From contig NZ_APKE01000016.1 of the NCBI RefSeq assembly GCF_009835145.1, forward strand, positions 30,266 through 94,265: a stretch of DNA of 64,000 nt, written 5' to 3'. This document shows, in pieces, positions 44,734 through 55,972 of the stretch. Source of the stretch: Profundibacterium mesophilum KAUST100406-0324 (lineage in GTDB: Bacteria > Pseudomonadota > Alphaproteobacteria > Rhodobacterales > Rhodobacteraceae). The stretch's first letter is position 1. Every line of letters starts with the position of its first letter. Under the pieces are notes generated by a model. That model was not told where the DNA came from and did no database searches. It saw nothing but the letters and a program-made list of their open reading frames with translations. Position numbers and translations under genes: made by a program.

Positions 44734-46077
44734 TCAACTCTCGCGCCGGGCCCGCAGCTTGACGAACCAGTCGAGGCGCTTCTTCAGCTCGCGCTCGTAG
44801 CCCCGCTCGACCGGGAGGTAGTAGACGCCACGCGCCATGCCGTCGGGAAAGTAGTTCTGGCCGGAGAACCCGTCCTCGGCATCGTGGTCATAGGCGTAAC
44901 CCTCGCCGTAACCCTGCTCGCGCATCATCGCCGTGGGGGCGTTCATGATATGCTTGGGCGGCGGCGCGCTGCCGGTCTGGCGCGCCGCCGCGCGGGCCGC
45001 CTTGTAGGCGGCGTAGCCGGCATTGGATTTCGGCGCGAGGGCGAGATAGGCGACGGCCTGGGACAGGGCAAGCTCCCCCTCGGGACTGCCGAGCCGCTCG
45101 AATATCTCCCATGCATGCAGGCAGATGCTCTGGGCCTGCGGATCGGCGAGGCCGATATCCTCGACCGCCATGCGGGTGATGCGCCTGGCGAGGTAGCGGG
45201 GGTCCTCTCCCCCCTCCAGCATCCGCGCGAGCCAGTAGAGCGCGGCATCGGGATCGGAGCCGCGCACCGATTTGTGCAGGGCCGAGATCAGGTTGTAATG
45301 CGCATCGCCCGACTTGTCGTATTGTGCGGCACGGCGCATCAGGCGCCGGGTGAGCGCGCCCGTATCGAGTGGCGCGGCCGGGTCCATCGCCGCCACCTGC
45401 TCGATCAGGTTGAGTGCCGCGCGCCCGTCGCCATCAGCCATCTCCAGCAAGGCCTCGCGCGCGGGACCGGTCAGCGGCAGCGGCCGGCCAAGCTCCTTCT
45501 CGGCCCGCTGCGCAAGGTGCTCCAGGTCGGCCAGGCCAAGACGGTCGAGCACGAGCACCTGCGCCCGGCTCAGAAGCGCGGCATTCAACTCGAAACTGGG
45601 ATTCTCCGTCGTCGCCCCGACAAGCAGGATCGTCCCATCCTCCATATGCGGCAGGAAGCCGTCCTGCTGCGCCTTGTTGAAGCGGTGGATCTCGTCGACG
45701 AAAAGCAGTGTCCCCTGCCCGTTCGCGTGTCTGTGCCCGGCCGCGTCGAAGACCTTGCGCAGCTCGGCGATGCCGGTGAAGATCGCGCTGATCTGCACGA
45801 AATGAAGGTCCGTCTGCGCCGCGAGAAGCCGCGCGATCGTCGTCTTGCCCACGCCGGGCGGCCCCCACAGGATCAGTGACGACAAGGCCCCCGCCGAGAG
45901 CATCGCCCCGAGCGGCGCATCGTGTCCAAGGACCTGCTGCTGGCCGATCACCTCGTCGAGCGTGGCCGGGCGCAGCCGGTCGGCAAGGGGGCGCGGCCCG
46001 GGCCGCTTGCCCCGGACGGAGGCGGCATCATCGGCGGCGGCGGCCCCCGTCGCGCCCGTATCGAACAGATCGGCCAT
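44734..46077 (-). CDS. rarA: Replication-associated recombination protein RarA/MgsA
   Basis: 447 residues. A polar, low-complexity N-terminus (about 1-28) precedes RLRPATLDEVIGQQQVLG, the family opening. Walker A is GPPGVGKTT, Walker B FVDEIHRFNKAQQD, sensor 1 GATTENPSFE. The C-terminal half carries SALHKSVRGSDPDAALYWLA and NAPTAMMREQGYGEGYAYDHD, the MgsA C-terminal domain. The AAA+ ATPase acts at stalled replication forks. It is followed by fluC by about 28 bases and preceded by the LuxR gene. Confidence 0.95.
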   Translation of the reverse strand: MADLFDTGATGAAAADDAASVRGKRPGPRPLADRLRPATLDEVIGQQQVLGHDAPLGAMLSAGALSSLILWGPPGVGKTTIARLLAAQTDLHFVQISAIFTGIAELRKVFDAAGHRHANGQGTLLFVDEIHRFNKAQQDGFLPHMEDGTILLVGATTENPSFELNAALLSRAQVLVLDRLGLADLEHLAQRAEKELGRPLPLTGPAREALLEMADGDGRAALNLIEQVAAMDPAAPLDTGALTRRLMRRAAQYDKSGDAHYNLISALHKSVRGSDPDAALYWLARMLEGGEDPRYLARRITRMAVEDIGLADPQAQSICLHAWEIFERLGSPEGELALSQAVAYLALAPKSNAGYAAYKAARAAARQTGSAPPPKHIMNAPTAMMREQGYGEGYAYDHDAEDGFSGQNYFPDGMARGVYYLPVERGYERELKKRLDWFVKLRARRES

Positions 46078-46126
46078 GGCTCATGTTCTAGGCAGGCGCC
46101 CGGCATTTGGAAAGGGCGCCCTGTCC

Positions 46127-46735
46127 CTAGATCAGGCCGCTCTCCTTGGCGCGGCGCACCGCCTCGGCCGTCGTCCTGGCCTGCAACCGCTCACGCGCGG
46201 ATGCCAGGCGCAGCTTCAGCGCGCTTTCGGAGATGCCGAGCTCGGCGGCGGCGCTGGTATGGCGGTGCCCGGCGGCGATATGCGACAGGGCGGCGAGCTG
46301 CGCATTCGTCAAGGCGACCTTCGGCGGGGTGAGATCGTGCAGGCGCGCGCCGATCCGTTCGAGTTCGCCGATCTCCTCGTCGGTATGCTCCCGGTCGCCG
46401 CGCGCACTGCTGATCACGGATCTCGAGCCGATGGCCCCGACGGAAACGGTCGTGCCGAATTTCAGACCGTGACGCGCGGCATCGGCGAAGATCTCGAACG
46501 GATCGGGCAGGTCGGGATCGCTCCAACGCACGGCGCCCGTCGTGCTGAAGGCCCAGGCAACGGCCGGATCGCGCATCACATACCCTTGCGCCGTGTAGTG
46601 CTGGACCCAATCCTCGCCATAGGTCATGAACTGGTGGACGGGCGAGGTGAAGCGGATATGGAGCGCCGCGAAATAACCCGCGGTGGTCAACGCGGCGAGC
46701 TTGTCCAGTTCGGATTGGATGAGGTCGTGTTCCAC
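46127..46735 (-). CDS. LuxR-type regulator with autoinducer-binding domain (LuxR solo)
   Basis: 202 residues from a GTG at 46735 (VEHDLIQSELDKLAAL), with GGAAAGGG just upstream; an in-frame ATG at 46786 would add 17 residues with no good site. The autoinducer-binding domain (about 10-140) keeps residues seen in acyl-homoserine-lactone receptors: W and Y in DWVQHYTAQGY, D and P in RDPAVAW, and W in VRWSD. The HTH (about 145-200) has TNAQLAALSHIAAGHRHTSAA and ISESALKLRLA. No luxI gene lies in this window, so it is an apparent solo. Targets unknown. Confidence 0.88.
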   Translation of the reverse strand: MEHDLIQSELDKLAALTTAGYFAALHIRFTSPVHQFMTYGEDWVQHYTAQGYVMRDPAVAWAFSTTGAVRWSDPDLPDPFEIFADAARHGLKFGTTVSVGAIGSRSVISSARGDREHTDEEIGELERIGARLHDLTPPKVALTNAQLAALSHIAAGHRHTSAAAELGISESALKLRLASARERLQARTTAEAVRRAKESGLI

Positions 46736-46928
46736 TGGCGCCCTTTCCGTAATTGTGTCGCGACGGCCAATCGCATGGCCCGCCACATTCGGAACAAGTC
46801 GCCCTTCTTCGCTCGGCGAAGGCGACGTTTATCCCGGTATACATTTATACAAATAGCAAAATGAGCGGGTTTCATAGTGTTGTGTTAATTTATGCCTAAC
46901 GAAGTGACCCGCTTGTGCCACCGGGCAT

Positions 46929-46957
46929 AAAAAAGCCCCGCACAATGGCGGGGCTTT
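46929..46957 (-). terminator. Intrinsic terminator of the ribosomal cluster after rplQ
   Basis: A 9-bp stem (AAGCCCCGC / GCGGGGCTT) with loop CATTGT on the minus strand, ending in a T6 tract (46929-46934). It lies about 28 bases past the rplQ stop and is a textbook terminator. Confidence 0.9.
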
Positions 46958-46984
46958 CGCAACAATCCTGTCAAATCAGGCAGA

Positions 46985-47404
46985 TCACGCCTCGACAGCG
47001 TCTTCCTCTGCGAGACGGGCACGGTCGCCGGCGCCTTTCGCGTCGACGTCCCGATCGACGAATTCGATGATCGCCATCGGGGCCATATCACCATAACGGA
47101 AACCGGCCTTCAGGACGCGGACATAGCCACCCTGACGCTCGGCGTAGCGGGGGCCCAGCACGTCGAAGAGTTTCGCCACGTAGGCGTCCTGCTTCAGGCG
47201 GCTTGCGGCCTGGCGGCGGGCGTGCAGATCGCCGCGCTTGCCCAGCGTGATCAGCTTCTCGATGATCCGCTTGAGTTCCTTCGCCTTGGGAAGGGTCGTC
47301 TTGATTTGCTCATGCTCGATGAGCGAGCCGGCCATGTTCGCGAACATCGCCTTGCGATGCTCGTGGGTGCGGTTCAGGCGGCGGTAGCCTCTTGCGTGAC
47401 GCAT
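46985..47404 (-). CDS. rplQ: 50S ribosomal protein L17
   Basis: 139 residues starting [20 protein letters not shown], the standard L17 opening. The C-terminal 20 residues ([19 protein letters not shown]) form an acidic extension beyond the E. coli length of 127. Binds 23S rRNA near the exit tunnel. Last gene of the cluster, 145 bases after rpoA and just ahead of the strong terminator. Confidence 0.96.
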   Translation of the reverse strand: MRHARGYRRLNRTHEHRKAMFANMAGSLIEHEQIKTTLPKAKELKRIIEKLITLGKRGDLHARRQAASRLKQDAYVAKLFDVLGPRYAERQGGYVRVLKAGFRYGDMAPMAIIEFVDRDVDAKGAGDRARLAEEDAVEA

Positions 47405-47549
47405 GGGTCTCTTCTCCTATTTTGCTTTGTCCGGCGATCCGATGCGTGTCGGCCGCTCCGTTGGGGCGGAATTGCCCTGGGTCGTCGTCGCGGCGGGCAG
47501 ACCCCGCCGGGCGTTATGGCGAAGCGGCAGGGCCGCCTCGCCATGTCTT

Positions 47550-48566
47550 TCAGAACTGGTCTTCGAACTTCTTGGCCAGGTCCTCGATGTTCTCGGGTGG
47601 CCATTCCTCGACATCCATCCCGAGATGCAGGCCCATGCCCGAGAGCACTTCCTTGATCTCGTTGAGCGATTTGCGCCCGAAGTTCGGGGTACGGAGCATC
47701 TCGGCTTCGGTCTTCTGGATGAGATCGCCGATATAGACGATATTGTCGTTCTTCAGGCAGTTGGCCGAACGGACAGACAGTTCCAGCTCGTCGACCTTCT
47801 TGAGAAGGAGCGGGTTGAACTCCAGCCCGTCATCGTCGTCCTGGCGCGTCGCCTGGTCGGGCTCGTCGAAGTTGACGAAGATCGACAGCTGGTCCTGGAT
47901 GATCCGCGCGGCATAGGCCACGGCATCATCAGGCGTGACCGAGCCGTCGGTCTCGAGCTTGAGGGTCAGCTTGTCATAGTCCAGCACCTGGCCCTCGCGG
48001 GTGGGCTGCACGTCGTAGCTGACCTTCTTGACCGGCGAATAGATGGCGTCGATCGGCATCAGGCCGATGGGCGCATCGTCGGGACGGTTCTTGTCGGCGC
48101 TGACATAGCCCTTGCCGGTATTGACCGTCAGTTCCATGAACAGGTCCGCACCATCGTCGAGATGGCAGATCACATGCTCGCGGTTCAGGATCTCGATCCC
48201 GGCACTGTCGGAGATGTCCCCGGCGGTGACGACCATCGGGCCCTTGGCGGAGATCGACAGGCGCTTGGGCCCCTCGACATCCATGCGGATCGCGACGCCC
48301 TTGAGGTTCAGGACGACATCGGTAACATCCTCGCGAACGCCCGCGATCGAGGAGAACTCGTGCAGGACGTTGTCGATCTGAACGCTGGTGATGGCCGCAC
48401 CCTGAAGGCTGCTCATCAGAACCCGGCGCAGGGCGTTGCCGAGGGTCAGGCCGAAACCGCGCTCGAGCGGTTCGGCGATCACCGTGGCCTGACGCTGACG
48501 GTCGTCGCCGGGCTTGACCACGAGCTGCGTCGGCTTGATCAGTTCCTGCCAGTTTTTGTGAAGCAT
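47550..48566 (-). CDS. rpoA: RNA polymerase alpha subunit
   Basis: 338 residues. The N-terminal domain (about 1-235) includes [19 protein letters not shown] and dimerises to start assembly of RNA polymerase. The C-terminal domain carries [19 protein letters not shown], which contacts UP elements and activators (265-type loop), and ends at [16 protein letters not shown]. It is separated from rpsK by 115 bases containing a terminator-like hairpin, so part of its transcription may come from its own promoter. Confidence 0.97.
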   Translation of the reverse strand: MLHKNWQELIKPTQLVVKPGDDRQRQATVIAEPLERGFGLTLGNALRRVLMSSLQGAAITSVQIDNVLHEFSSIAGVREDVTDVVLNLKGVAIRMDVEGPKRLSISAKGPMVVTAGDISDSAGIEILNREHVICHLDDGADLFMELTVNTGKGYVSADKNRPDDAPIGLMPIDAIYSPVKKVSYDVQPTREGQVLDYDKLTLKLETDGSVTPDDAVAYAARIIQDQLSIFVNFDEPDQATRQDDDDGLEFNPLLLKKVDELELSVRSANCLKNDNIVYIGDLIQKTEAEMLRTPNFGRKSLNEIKEVLSGMGLHLGMDVEEWPPENIEDLAKKFEDQF

Positions 48567-48633
48567 GTTTGTCTCCTCAATTCCCGTCGGTCGCCCATGT
48601 CCAAAGCGACCGACACCCGAGGTTCAGAAATGA

Positions 48634-48661
48634 CAAAATCAGGCCGCGGCAAGCCGCGGCC
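48634..48661 (-). terminator. Terminator-like hairpin between rpsK and rpoA
   Basis: A perfect 9-bp inverted repeat (GGCCGCGGC / GCCGCGGCC) followed on the minus strand by TGATTTTG. It lies 21 bases past the rpsK stop. The T tract is short, so partial read-through is likely. Confidence 0.55.
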
Positions 48662-48681
48662 CGAGACTGTAGCAGTGCAGA

Positions 48682-49068
48682 TCAGACGCGGCGGCGCTTC
48701 GGCGGGCGGCAGCCGTTATGGGCAATCGGCGTCACGTCACGGATCGACGTGATGTTGAAGCCGGCGGCGGCCAGCGCGCGCAGAGCCGATTCGCGGCCCG
48801 AGCCGGGGCCCTGGACCTCGACCTCGAGGGTGCGGACGCCATGCTCCTGCGCCTTCTTGCCGGCGTCTTCGGCGGCCATCTGGGCAGCATAGGGGGTCGA
48901 CTTGCGCGATCCCTTGAAGCCCATGGTGCCGGCCGAGGACCAGGCGATGGCGTTGCCCTGAACGTCGGAGATCAGGATCTTGGTGTTGTTGAAGGACGAG
49001 TTCACATGAGCAACGCCTGCGGCGATGTTCTTGGAGACCTTCTTCTTGACGCGACGATCACGTGCCAT
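48682..49068 (-). CDS. rpsK: 30S ribosomal protein S11
   Basis: 128 residues, [18 protein letters not shown]..., with the conserved [15 protein letters not shown] and the ending [17 protein letters not shown]11 binds the 16S rRNA platform near the 3' end. It lies 15 bases after rpsM. No rpmJ gene is found between adk and rpsM, where some bacteria keep it. Confidence 0.97.
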   Translation of the reverse strand: MARDRRVKKKVSKNIAAGVAHVNSSFNNTKILISDVQGNAIAWSSAGTMGFKGSRKSTPYAAQMAAEDAGKKAQEHGVRTLEVEVQGPGSGRESALRALAAAGFNITSIRDVTPIAHNGCRPPKRRRV

Positions 49069-49083
49069 TGGTCAGACCCTCCC

Positions 49084-49452
49084 TTATTTCTTCTTGCCGG
49101 CAATGGCCTTCGCGGGGCCCTTGCGCGTGCGTGCGTTGGTGTGGGTGCGCTGACCGCGAACCGGCAGGTTCCGGCGGTGACGCAGACCGCGATAGCAGCC
49201 CAGATCCATCAGGCGCTTGACGTTCATCTGCGTCTCGCGGCGCAGGTCGCCCTCGACGGTGTAATTCGCGTCGATATGCTCACGGATGGACAGGACTTCC
49301 GCGTCGCTCAGTTCGTTGACCCGGCGGGTCGCGTCGATGCCGACGGCCTCGCAGATCTGCTGGGCCGAGCTGGGGCCGATACCGGTGATGTAGGTGAGCG
49401 CGATTGGAACTCGCTTGGCTGTCGGGATGTTGACGCCGGCAATACGTGCCAC
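49084..49452 (-). CDS. rpsM: 30S ribosomal protein S13
   Basis: 122 residues, [20 protein letters not shown]..., with [20 protein letters not shown] in the C-terminal arm that reaches the P-site tRNA. Located 193 bases after adk; a 6-bp hairpin (CGGGGC/GCCCCG, 49621-49638) lies in the gap, without a T tract. Neither infA nor rpmJ occurs in the gap. Confidence 0.97.
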   Translation of the reverse strand: MARIAGVNIPTAKRVPIALTYITGIGPSSAQQICEAVGIDATRRVNELSDAEVLSIREHIDANYTVEGDLRRETQMNVKRLMDLGCYRGLRHRRNLPVRGQRTHTNARTRKGPAKAIAGKKK

Positions 49453-49645
49453 GTGTGCTTTCCTTTCGTTGCGGTTCCGTAATGCCGGAACCTTTTTTCA
49501 CAACGGCGGCCGGACAGGGTGTTCCGGGGCGCTGCTGAATTCGGATGACGGCAAGCCGCGCGGGCATTCCCCGCGGCATGCGATTCCCAGTTGGGATGGC
49601 GTCGATTAGTAGGGTTTCGGCGGGGCGTCAAGGCCCCGGCCGACT

Positions 49646-50283
49646 TTACGACAGATGCCCGGCGATGGCGGCGGAGACATCGTCGATCTCGCCCAGCCCG
49701 TCGACCACCTTGAGCTTGCCCTTGGCATGGTAGTAGCCGATCAGCGGCGAGGTCTTCTTGTAATATTCCATCAGGCGCTGCTTGAGGCTTTCGGCGTTGT
49801 CATCGGCGCGCCGCTTGAAATCCTCGGCGCCGCATTTGACGCATTTTCCATCGGCGGGAATGGGGCGGGTCACATCGTTATAGACCTCGCCGCAATTGCC
49901 ACAGGTGGAGCGGCCGGAAATGCGCGCCACGAGCGCGGCGTCGTCGACGCGCATCTCGATCACCGCGTCGAGATCCTGCCCCTTGCGCGCAAGCAACTCG
50001 CCAAGCGCATCCGCCTGGGCCAGCGTGCGGGGGAAGCCGTCGAAGATGAACCCGCCCGTCGCGCCCGCCTCGAGTTGTTCCTCGATGAGGCCGATCACGA
50101 TCTCGTCGGTGACAAGTTCACCGCGATCCATGACCTGGGCCACCCGATTGCCCATTTCCGTTCCCGATGAGCGCGCCGCACGCAGCATGTCGCCGGTGCT
50201 CAGCTGAACCATGCCGCGCTGCTCGGTGAGAACCCGGGCCTGCGTGCCCTTGCCCGCGCCCGGCGCGCCGAGGAGAATGATGT

Positions 50284-50287
<4 letters not shown>
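49646..50287 (-). CDS. adk: Adenylate kinase, zinc-binding LID type
   Basis: 213 residues. P-loop [13 protein letters not shown]-binding LSTGDMLR and FDGFPRT, and a LID domain with four Cys (CGNC and CVKC) that hold a structural zinc. This long zinc form differs from the short or non-zinc forms of E. coli. The enzyme balances ATP, ADP and AMP. It overlaps the secY stop by four bases (ATGA), keeping the usual secY-adk order. Confidence 0.97.
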
Positions 50288-51639
<1,352 letters not shown>

Positions 51640-51742
51640 GTCGGGTCTCTTTCATACAGGCGCCGCCGAACGGTCTCCCGATCGGCGGCGCTAGGAAAAC
51701 TCAGAACCGGATGTAAGCGGCGCGAAGGCCGCCCACAACCTA

Positions 51743-52216
51743 TTATTCCGCCGGTGCCGCCTCGGCTGCCTTGACCGAGACCGATCCGCCCGCCTTCTCG
51801 ATGGCCTCGACGGCCGATTTGGAGGCGCCGGTGACGCTCAGCGAGATCTTGGACGTCAGCTCGCCCTTGCCGAGGACACGCACGCCGTCACGCACGCGGC
51901 GCACCAGGCCCGAATCGACCAGCTCGGTCTCGGTGATTTCCTCGCCCAGCTTGCCCGCATCGATGAACTTCTGGATCAGGCCCAGGTTCACGACGGCGTA
52001 GCGCTTGGCGTTGATGTTGTTGAAGCCGCGCTTGGGAAGACGCTGGTAGAGCGGCATCTGGCCGCCCTCGTAGCCCTTGATCGCCACGCCCGAGCGGGAC
52101 TTCTGGCCCTTGATGCCGCGGCCGGCGGTCTTGCCCTTGCCGGAGCCGGCGCCACGGCCGACCCGCATCCGCTTCTTGGCCGCGCCGGGATTGTCGTGCA
52201 GTTCATTCAGTTTCAT
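51743..52216 (-). CDS. rplO: 50S ribosomal protein L15
   Basis: 157 residues, [20 protein letters not shown]..., with the Gly-rich loop [15 protein letters not shown]. The C-terminus has [17 protein letters not shown]. It is the first gene after a 343-base gap holding a terminator for rpmD and a candidate promoter, so it probably starts its own transcription unit with secY and adk. A longer in-frame extension upstream to 52546 has no homology and spans the promoter. Confidence 0.96.
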   Translation of the reverse strand: MKLNELHDNPGAAKKRMRVGRGAGSGKGKTAGRGIKGQKSRSGVAIKGYEGGQMPLYQRLPKRGFNNINAKRYAVVNLGLIQKFIDAGKLGEEITETELVDSGLVRRVRDGVRVLGKGELTSKISLSVTGASKSAVEAIEKAGGSVSVKAAEAAPAE

Positions 52217-52309
52217 GTCGCTTCTCCTCTTGCCGGAAACGGTCCCGAAGCGAGTGGACCGGACACGGCTTTGCTTGATGGAAATCGGTCCTTCGCAGAC
52301 CACGAGCGG

Positions 52310-52339
52310 CGTATAGGGGATAAGACGGGGCCTTGGCAA
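52310..52339 (-). promoter_or_regulatory. Candidate sigma70 promoter of rplO-secY-adk
   Basis: On the minus strand TTGCCA (52334-52339) and TATACG (52310-52315) are 18 bases apart, about 94 bases upstream of the rplO start and downstream of the rpmD terminator. The same TATACG -10 occurs in the rpmC promoter candidate. Confidence 0.55.
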
Positions 52340-52500
52340 GGGGCGCCGCGTGCATACCGGGATGCGGCCGGGGCCCCTGCCCTGCGGCCCGTGCCGCGCG
52401 CCCGCTCCCGATCCGGGCACGCCCCTGTGGGTGCGGCATTTCCAAGAGCGCCCGTGATCGCCCCGAGCACCGCACCTTGCCGAAGGAGCCACGGAAACGG

Positions 52501-52529
52501 AAAAAGCCGCACCCCGGTGGGATGCGGCC
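52501..52529 (-). terminator. Intrinsic terminator after rpmD
   Basis: Minus-strand stem GCCGCATCCC / GGGGTGCGGC, with one mismatch and a 3-base loop, ending in T5 (52501-52505). It lies about 30 bases past the rpmD stop. Confidence 0.85.
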
Positions 52530-52559
52530 TCACGCTGTCTCGTCACGCGCGGTGAGCGA

Positions 52560-52745
52560 TCAGCCTTTCTCTTCGACGATCTGCACGAGGTGCGGGATCG
52601 AGTTCACCATGCCGCGAACGGAGGGGGTATCCTCCAGCTCACGGGTGCGGTGCATCTTGTTCAGGCCGAGACCGACCAGCGTCGCGCGCTGCTTGGCGGG
52701 GCGGCGGATCGGCGAGCCGACCTGCTTGACTACGATAGTTGCCAT
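52560..52745 (-). CDS. rpmD: 50S ribosomal protein L30
   Basis: 61 residues, [20 protein letters not shown]..., then [20 protein letters not shown], the short prokaryotic L30. Four bases after rpsE. A strong terminator follows, so this gene ends the rpmC-to-rpmD transcription unit. Longer in-frame sequence upstream is antisense or within rpsE and is not used. Confidence 0.96.
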   Translation of the reverse strand: MATIVVKQVGSPIRRPAKQRATLVGLGLNKMHRTRELEDTPSVRGMVNSIPHLVQIVEEKG

Positions 52746-52749
52746 GGTT

Positions 52750-53331
52750 TCAAGCCTCCTCGGCGACCTGGTCGGAGGCGGCAGGCGCCTCGTCCCGCTT
52801 GGGCAGAATGTCCGCGACCTTCTTGCCACGACGCTGCGCGACCGAACGGGGGCTCGCCTCGTTCTGCAGACCGTCGAGCGCGGCACGGATCATGTTGTAG
52901 GGGTTCTGGCTGCCGATCGACTTGGCGACCACGTCCTGAACGCCGAGCATCTCGAAGACGGCACGCATCGGGCCACCGGCGATGATGCCGGTACCCTGGG
53001 GTGCGGTCCGCATGAAAACCTTGCCGGCGCCGTGGCGGCCATGCACGTCGTGATGCAGGGTCCGGCCATCGCGCAGCGGCACGCGGATCATGTTGCGCTT
53101 GGCGCTTTCGGTGGCCTTGCGGATGGCCTCAGGGACCTCCTTGGCCTTGCCCTTGCCGAAGCCGACACGGCCACGCTGGTCACCCACGACGACGAGTGCG
53201 GCGAAGCCGAAGCGCTTGCCGCCCTTGACGGTCTTGCTGACGCGGTTGATCGCGACAAGGCGATCGGCGAATTCGGGGGTCTCGTCGCGCTGGTTGCGGC
53301 GACCGCCACCCCGGTTGTCATCTCTGGCCAT
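52750..53331 (-). CDS. rpsE: 30S ribosomal protein S5
   Basis: 193 residues from the ATG at 53331 ([10 protein letters not shown]), which has GGAG eight bases upstream; a Met 15 bases earlier (53346) lacks a better site. The dsRNA-binding-like domain has [20 protein letters not shown], then [15 protein letters not shown]. The C-terminal tail ([16 protein letters not shown]) is an acidic extension. S5 acts in decoding accuracy. 130 bases separate it from rplR. Confidence 0.96.
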   Translation of the reverse strand: MARDDNRGGGRRNQRDETPEFADRLVAINRVSKTVKGGKRFGFAALVVVGDQRGRVGFGKGKAKEVPEAIRKATESAKRNMIRVPLRDGRTLHHDVHGRHGAGKVFMRTAPQGTGIIAGGPMRAVFEMLGVQDVVAKSIGSQNPYNMIRAALDGLQNEASPRSVAQRRGKKVADILPKRDEAPAASDQVAEEA

Positions 53332-53461
53332 ATACGGCTCCTTCATTGCCCCTCGGGGCGCGGTATTGTCCGATCGCGGTGGGTTCACGGCCGCGTCCCA
53401 AGGACGCCCCCCCGGATCATCGAGGCGGCACACCGGAGCGCGCCGCCTGCAACTTCTTGGA

Positions 53462-53821
53462 TCAGAGCTTGAGCCCTGCTTCGCGTGCGGCTTCGGCCAG
53501 GGCCTTCACCTTGCCGTGGAACAGGAAACCGCCACGGTCGAAATAGGCGGCTTCGATGCCGGCCTTTTTCGCCCGCTCGGCGATCGCCGTGCCGACCTTC
53601 GCGGCAGCGTCGACATTGTTCTTGCCGACCACGCCCAAATCCTTCTCCAGCGAGGAGGCGGAGGCGAGCGTGACACCGTTCACGTCGTCGATCAGCTGAA
53701 CGCTGATGTTCTTGTTCGAGCGATGAACGCTGAGGCGCGGACGCCCTGCATTCACCTTGCGAAGTTTGTTCCGAACGCGCAGGCGGCGCTTCAGAAACAG
53801 ATCTCTTTTGCTGTTTGCCAT
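53462..53821 (-). CDS. rplR: 50S ribosomal protein L18
   Basis: 119 residues, [20 protein letters not shown]..., ending in [27 protein letters not shown], shortened here to [19 protein letters not shown]. Binds 5S rRNA with L5. Spacing of 11 bases from rplF fits one transcript. A 130-base gap to rpsE contains no hairpin strong enough to call. Confidence 0.97.
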   Translation of the reverse strand: MANSKRDLFLKRRLRVRNKLRKVNAGRPRLSVHRSNKNISVQLIDDVNGVTLASASSLEKDLGVVGKNNVDAAAKVGTAIAERAKKAGIEAAYFDRGGFLFHGKVKALAEAAREAGLKL

Positions 53822-53832
53822 CTACCCGTTCC

Positions 53833-54366
53833 TTACTTCTTCTTGCCTTCCTTGCGGAAGATGAACTCGCCCTTGTAGCGGATACCCTTGCCCTTGTAGG
53901 GCTCGGGCTTGCGCCATTCGCGGATATTCGCCGCGACCTGGCCCACCAGCTGCTGGTCGATCCCTTCCACGGTGATCTCCGTCTGCTTGGGCGCAGTCAC
54001 GGTGACCCCCTCGGGCACTTCGAAATCGACATCGTGGCTCAGGCCCAGGTTGAGCTTGAGCACGTTGCCCTGCATCTGGGCGCGGTAGCCCACACCCTGG
54101 ATCTCGAGCTGCTTCTTGAAGCCGTCGCTCACGCCGGTCACGAGATTTGCGACCATGGTGCGCGACATCCCCCATTGCTGACGTGCCCGCTTGGAGCCGC
54201 CGCGCGGGGTGACCGAGATCGCGTTGTCTTCGACGCTGATCGACACGTCGTCTGTTGCGGTGAAGCTGCGGGTGCCCTTGGGCCCCTTCACCTCGACCGT
54301 CTGGCCGCTGACCGTGGCGCTGACGCCGGAGGGCAGCTCGACGGGACGTTTTCCGATACGAGACAT
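53833..54366 (-). CDS. rplF: 50S ribosomal protein L6
   Basis: 177 residues, [20 protein letters not shown]..., with the conserved C-terminal [20 protein letters not shown]. The ATG at 54366 gives the family start; an upstream in-frame Met at 54432 lies within rpsH and is not used. L6 binds 23S rRNA near the factor-binding site. 11 bases precede rplR. Confidence 0.97.
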   Translation of the reverse strand: MSRIGKRPVELPSGVSATVSGQTVEVKGPKGTRSFTATDDVSISVEDNAISVTPRGGSKRARQQWGMSRTMVANLVTGVSDGFKKQLEIQGVGYRAQMQGNVLKLNLGLSHDVDFEVPEGVTVTAPKQTEITVEGIDQQLVGQVAANIREWRKPEPYKGKGIRYKGEFIFRKEGKKK

Positions 54367-54376
54367 GATGTCCTCC

Positions 54377-54769
54377 TTAGAATACGGTGCAGAGCACTTC
54401 GCCGCCGACATTCGCATTGCGCGCCTTGGCATCCGACATCACGCCCTTGGGGGTCGAGACGATCGACACGCCGAGGCCCTGACGGACGGAGGGAAGGTCG
54501 CGGACGCTCATGTAGACGCGGCGGCCGGGGGTGGAGACGCGCTTGATCTCGCGGATCACGGGCGTGCCCTCGTAGTATTTCAGGCCGATCTCGAGCGCGG
54601 GGTGACCATTCTTGTCGGTGGTCTCCTCGTAGCCGCGGATGTAGCCTTCATCGACCAGTACATCGAGAACCCAGGCACGAAGCTTGGAGGCCGGGGTGCT
54701 GACGGTGGTCTTGCCGCGCATCTGGTTGTTGCGGATGCGGGTCAGCATATCGCCGATAGGATCGTTCAT
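54377..54769 (-). CDS. rpsH: 30S ribosomal protein S8
   Basis: 130 residues, [20 protein letters not shown]..., ending in the characteristic [20 protein letters not shown] followed by [14 protein letters not shown]8 binds helix 21 of 16S rRNA and in E. coli represses the spc operon by binding the rplE leader; whether that site exists here was not checked. Confidence 0.97.
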   Translation of the reverse strand: MNDPIGDMLTRIRNNQMRGKTTVSTPASKLRAWVLDVLVDEGYIRGYEETTDKNGHPALEIGLKYYEGTPVIREIKRVSTPGRRVYMSVRDLPSVRQGLGVSIVSTPKGVMSDAKARNANVGGEVLCTVF

Positions 54770-54781
54770 CTGAAAACCTCC

Positions 54782-55087
54782 TTACCAGCTGGATTTCACG
54801 AGGCCGGGGATCTGGCCGTTGGAGCCCAGATCCCGCAGCGCGATACGCGACATTTTCAGCTTGCGGTAATAGGCGTGCGGACGCCCCGTCAGCTGGCACC
54901 GGTTGTGAAGACGGGTGGCCGAGCTGTTGCGCGGCAGTTTGGCAAGCTTCAGGCGCGCCTTGAAGCGCTCTTCCATCGGCTTGCTCTCGTCATTCGCGAT
55001 TTCCTTCAGCTCGGCGCGGCGGGCAGCATACTGCTCGACCATGCGCTGACGCTTCTTCTCGCGTTCGATCATTGCTTTCTTCGCCAT
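54782..55087 (-). CDS. rpsN: 30S ribosomal protein S14, zinc-independent type
   Basis: 101 residues, [20 protein letters not shown]..., with [19 protein letters not shown] and the end [15 protein letters not shown]. The length of 101 and the single Cys place it in the long, zinc-free S14 class rather than the short four-Cys form. Sixteen bases after rplE. Confidence 0.97.
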   Translation of the reverse strand: MAKKAMIEREKKRQRMVEQYAARRAELKEIANDESKPMEERFKARLKLAKLPRNSSATRLHNRCQLTGRPHAYYRKLKMSRIALRDLGSNGQIPGLVKSSW

Positions 55088-55103
55088 GATGTCTCTCCCA
55101 GGC

Positions 55104-55667
55104 TCAGCTGTTGAACGGCATGTTGAAGTGCTTCAACAGCGCCTTGGCTTGCGCGTCGTCGGGCGCGGTGGTGCAGATCACGATATCGAGGCCCCAGACT
55201 TCATCGACCTTGTCGAAGTTGATCTCGGGGAACACGATATGCTCCTTCATGCCCATGGCGTAGTTGCCACGTCCATCGAAGCTCTTGCCGTTCACGCCGC
55301 GGAAGTCGCGGATGCGGGGCATCGCCACGGTGATCAGACGGTCGAGGAATTCGTACATCCGCTCGCCGCGCAGCGTGACCTTGGAGCCCAGGGGCATGTC
55401 TTCACGGACGCGGAAGCCGGCAATCGACTTCTTCGCCTTGGTGATGACGGCCTTCTGACCGGCGATCGCGGTCAGGTCTTCCTGAGCCGATTTCGCCTTC
55501 TTGCTGTCGCGGACCGCCTCGGCGCCGGCGCCGATGTTGAGCACGATCTTGTCGAGGCGCGGGATCTGCATCTCGTTCGAGTAGCCGAACTCTTCCTTCA
55601 TCGCCGCACGGATCGTGTCGACATAAAGGGTCTTGAGACGCGGGGTGTAATTGGTGGTGTCGAGCAT
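55104..55667 (-). CDS. rplE: 50S ribosomal protein L5
   Basis: 187 residues, [20 protein letters not shown]..., with [17 protein letters not shown] and the C-terminal [20 protein letters not shown]5 contacts 5S rRNA and P-site tRNA. Its ATG overlaps the stop of rplX by one base, so the two are coupled. Confidence 0.97.
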   Translation of the reverse strand: MLDTTNYTPRLKTLYVDTIRAAMKEEFGYSNEMQIPRLDKIVLNIGAGAEAVRDSKKAKSAQEDLTAIAGQKAVITKAKKSIAGFRVREDMPLGSKVTLRGERMYEFLDRLITVAMPRIRDFRGVNGKSFDGRGNYAMGMKEHIVFPEINFDKVDEVWGLDIVICTTAPDDAQAKALLKHFNMPFNS

Positions 55668-55972
55668 CAGATCGTGTCCCCCGTGGTCTTGGCGAAGCGG
55701 ACCTTCTTGCCGTCTTCCTCACGGAAGCCGACGCGCGTGGCCTTGCCGTTGGCATCGACCATGGCGAGGTTGCTCAGATCGATCGGCATCGCCTGAGGAA
55801 CGCGGCCGCCCTGGCTCGTCTGGGTCTGCTTGGTGTGACGGATCGCGACGTTGACGCCATCGACCACGGCCTTGCCCGCCTTGGGGCTCACCGAGGTAAT
55901 CTCACCCTGCTTGCCCTTGTCCTTGCCGGACAGGACGACGACCTTGTCGCCTTTTTTCAGTTTCGCGGCCAT
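55667..55972 (-). CDS. rplX: 50S ribosomal protein L24
   Basis: 101 residues, [20 protein letters not shown], a KOW motif opening, then [22 protein letters not shown]24 initiates 50S assembly at the 5' end of 23S rRNA. Overlaps rplN and rplE by one base on either side. Confidence 0.97.
   Translation of the reverse strand: MAAKLKKGDKVVVLSGKDKGKQGEITSVSPKAGKAVVDGVNVAIRHTKQTQTSQGGRVPQAMPIDLSNLAMVDANGKATRVGFREEDGKKVRFAKTTGDTI

Larger units (their letters stand above)
52217..52559. other. 343-base gap between rpmD and rplO
   Basis: No gene is seen on either strand. The gap contains the rpmD terminator (52501-52529) and a candidate promoter (52310-52339) for rplO. The remainder is GC-rich sequence without repeats that I can recognise. 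Confidence 0.7.

Noticed and set aside
46831..46852. Possible lux-box-like palindrome (GTAT-ACATTT-ATAC) upstream of the LuxR gene
   Set aside because: Arms of only four bases and poor match to known lux boxes; could equally be part of a promoter.
49621..49638. Hairpin CGGGGC/GCCCCG after adk as a terminator
   Set aside because: Six-base stem with no T tract on either side; not strong enough to report as a terminator.
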